64,000 nucleotides of DNA from Thiodiazotropha sp040506275 (GTDB taxonomy: Bacteria; Pseudomonadota; Gammaproteobacteria; Chromatiales; Chromatiaceae), in NCBI GenBank assembly GCA_040506275.1, contig JBEVXD010000002.1, positions 576,914-640,913 of the forward strand. Direction: 5' to 3'. The notes beneath the pieces are model-generated. The model searched no databases. It was not told where the DNA came from and worked only from the letters and a program-made list of their open reading frames with translations. Shown in pieces: positions 63,919 through 64,000 of the stretch. Each line of letters starts with the position of its first letter. Positions within the stretch are counted from its first letter, which is position 1. The position numbers were made by a program, and so were the translations under genes.

Positions 63919-64000
63919 ACTAAAAGTGGAAGTGGTCTGGTTTTACTGCAGAGTGTCGACCTAGGGCTTTTTAAACTAAAACAAAGTACCCTCCTCCACA

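Overview
The window looks like a chromosomal stretch of a gammaproteobacterium. Pointers are a bufferin-type metallophore operon, periplasmic rhodaneses beside a porin and a Crp/Fnr regulator, a membrane malate:quinone oxidoreductase, GGDEF and HDOD signalling proteins and a MipA/OmpV outer-membrane protein. A sulfur-oxidising, partly host- or sediment-associated lineage is possible, but that is inference. No tRNA or rRNA gene and no CRISPR array was seen. Base composition drops clearly between about 17.7 and 29.6 kb (AT-rich, remnant genes, an IS3 remnant), which suggests acquired DNA.

Region 1 (about 1.7-29.6 kb) holds what I consider the main discovery. Seven intergenic sites match TTGGCA-N6-CGGC, each lying 18-187 bases upstream of a gene and pointing at it: 3595-3610 (-), 4281-4296 (+), 4881-4896 (+), 15971-15986 (+), 20572-20587 (-), 26350-26365 (-) and 27357-27372 (+). 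The layout is that of a sigma-54 promoter: GG and GC are exactly 10 bases apart. The -24 half is classical (TTGGCA), but the -12 half is CGGC instead of TTGC. I found no exact match in the other 36 kb. In the same island sits a very divergent RpoN-like protein (13845-15884) that keeps the RTV-KYR core of the RpoN box (the -24 reader) but has a diverged helix-turn-helix region (the -12 reader). Directly upstream are an atypical AAA+ enhancer-binding protein (GAYTDA in place of GAFTGA, a large insertion, no Fis-type HTH) and a degenerate histidine kinase. I infer a private sigma-54 system with its own promoter code.

The genes downstream of these promoters are a 612-aa unknown protein; a 119-aa Gly/Asn-rich protein with a duplicated 14-residue motif; an operon of cobalamin-type radical SAM enzyme, lipoprotein-dependent ABC importer (TrpXYZ-like), kinase and activator; three unknown proteins; an LspA-like membrane protein followed by a stand-alone LeuRS-like protein; a secreted WD40-like protein; and a double AAA+ ATPase. 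An operon of two membrane proteins and a GDPD-type phosphodiesterase lies among them without a recognisable variant promoter.

Region 2 (29.6-38 kb) is a patchwork: remnants of a conjugative-element relaxase, a phosphoesterase, a tyrosine recombinase and an NTF2-like protein surround an intact racemase/DUF1611 pair, a Fic protein with direct-repeat operators and a bufferin operon (bufA-bufB-bufC).

Region 3 (38-64 kb) is more ordinary. It contains a rhodanese/porin/MBL-fold operon under a Crp/Fnr protein with an adjacent FNR-type box; an amidohydrolase; mqo; GGDEF, HDOD and PLD proteins; an EAL remnant; a redox operon (small secreted protein, quinone oxidoreductase, cupin, luciferase-like oxidoreductase, SDR) divergent from a LysR gene across TTCGCGAA palindromes; DUF4399; mipA enclosed by a 42-base inverted repeat; a CPBP protease; an AraC regulator; a Fae-like protein lacking the usual histidine; and a complete IS4-family element with a 9-base target duplication.
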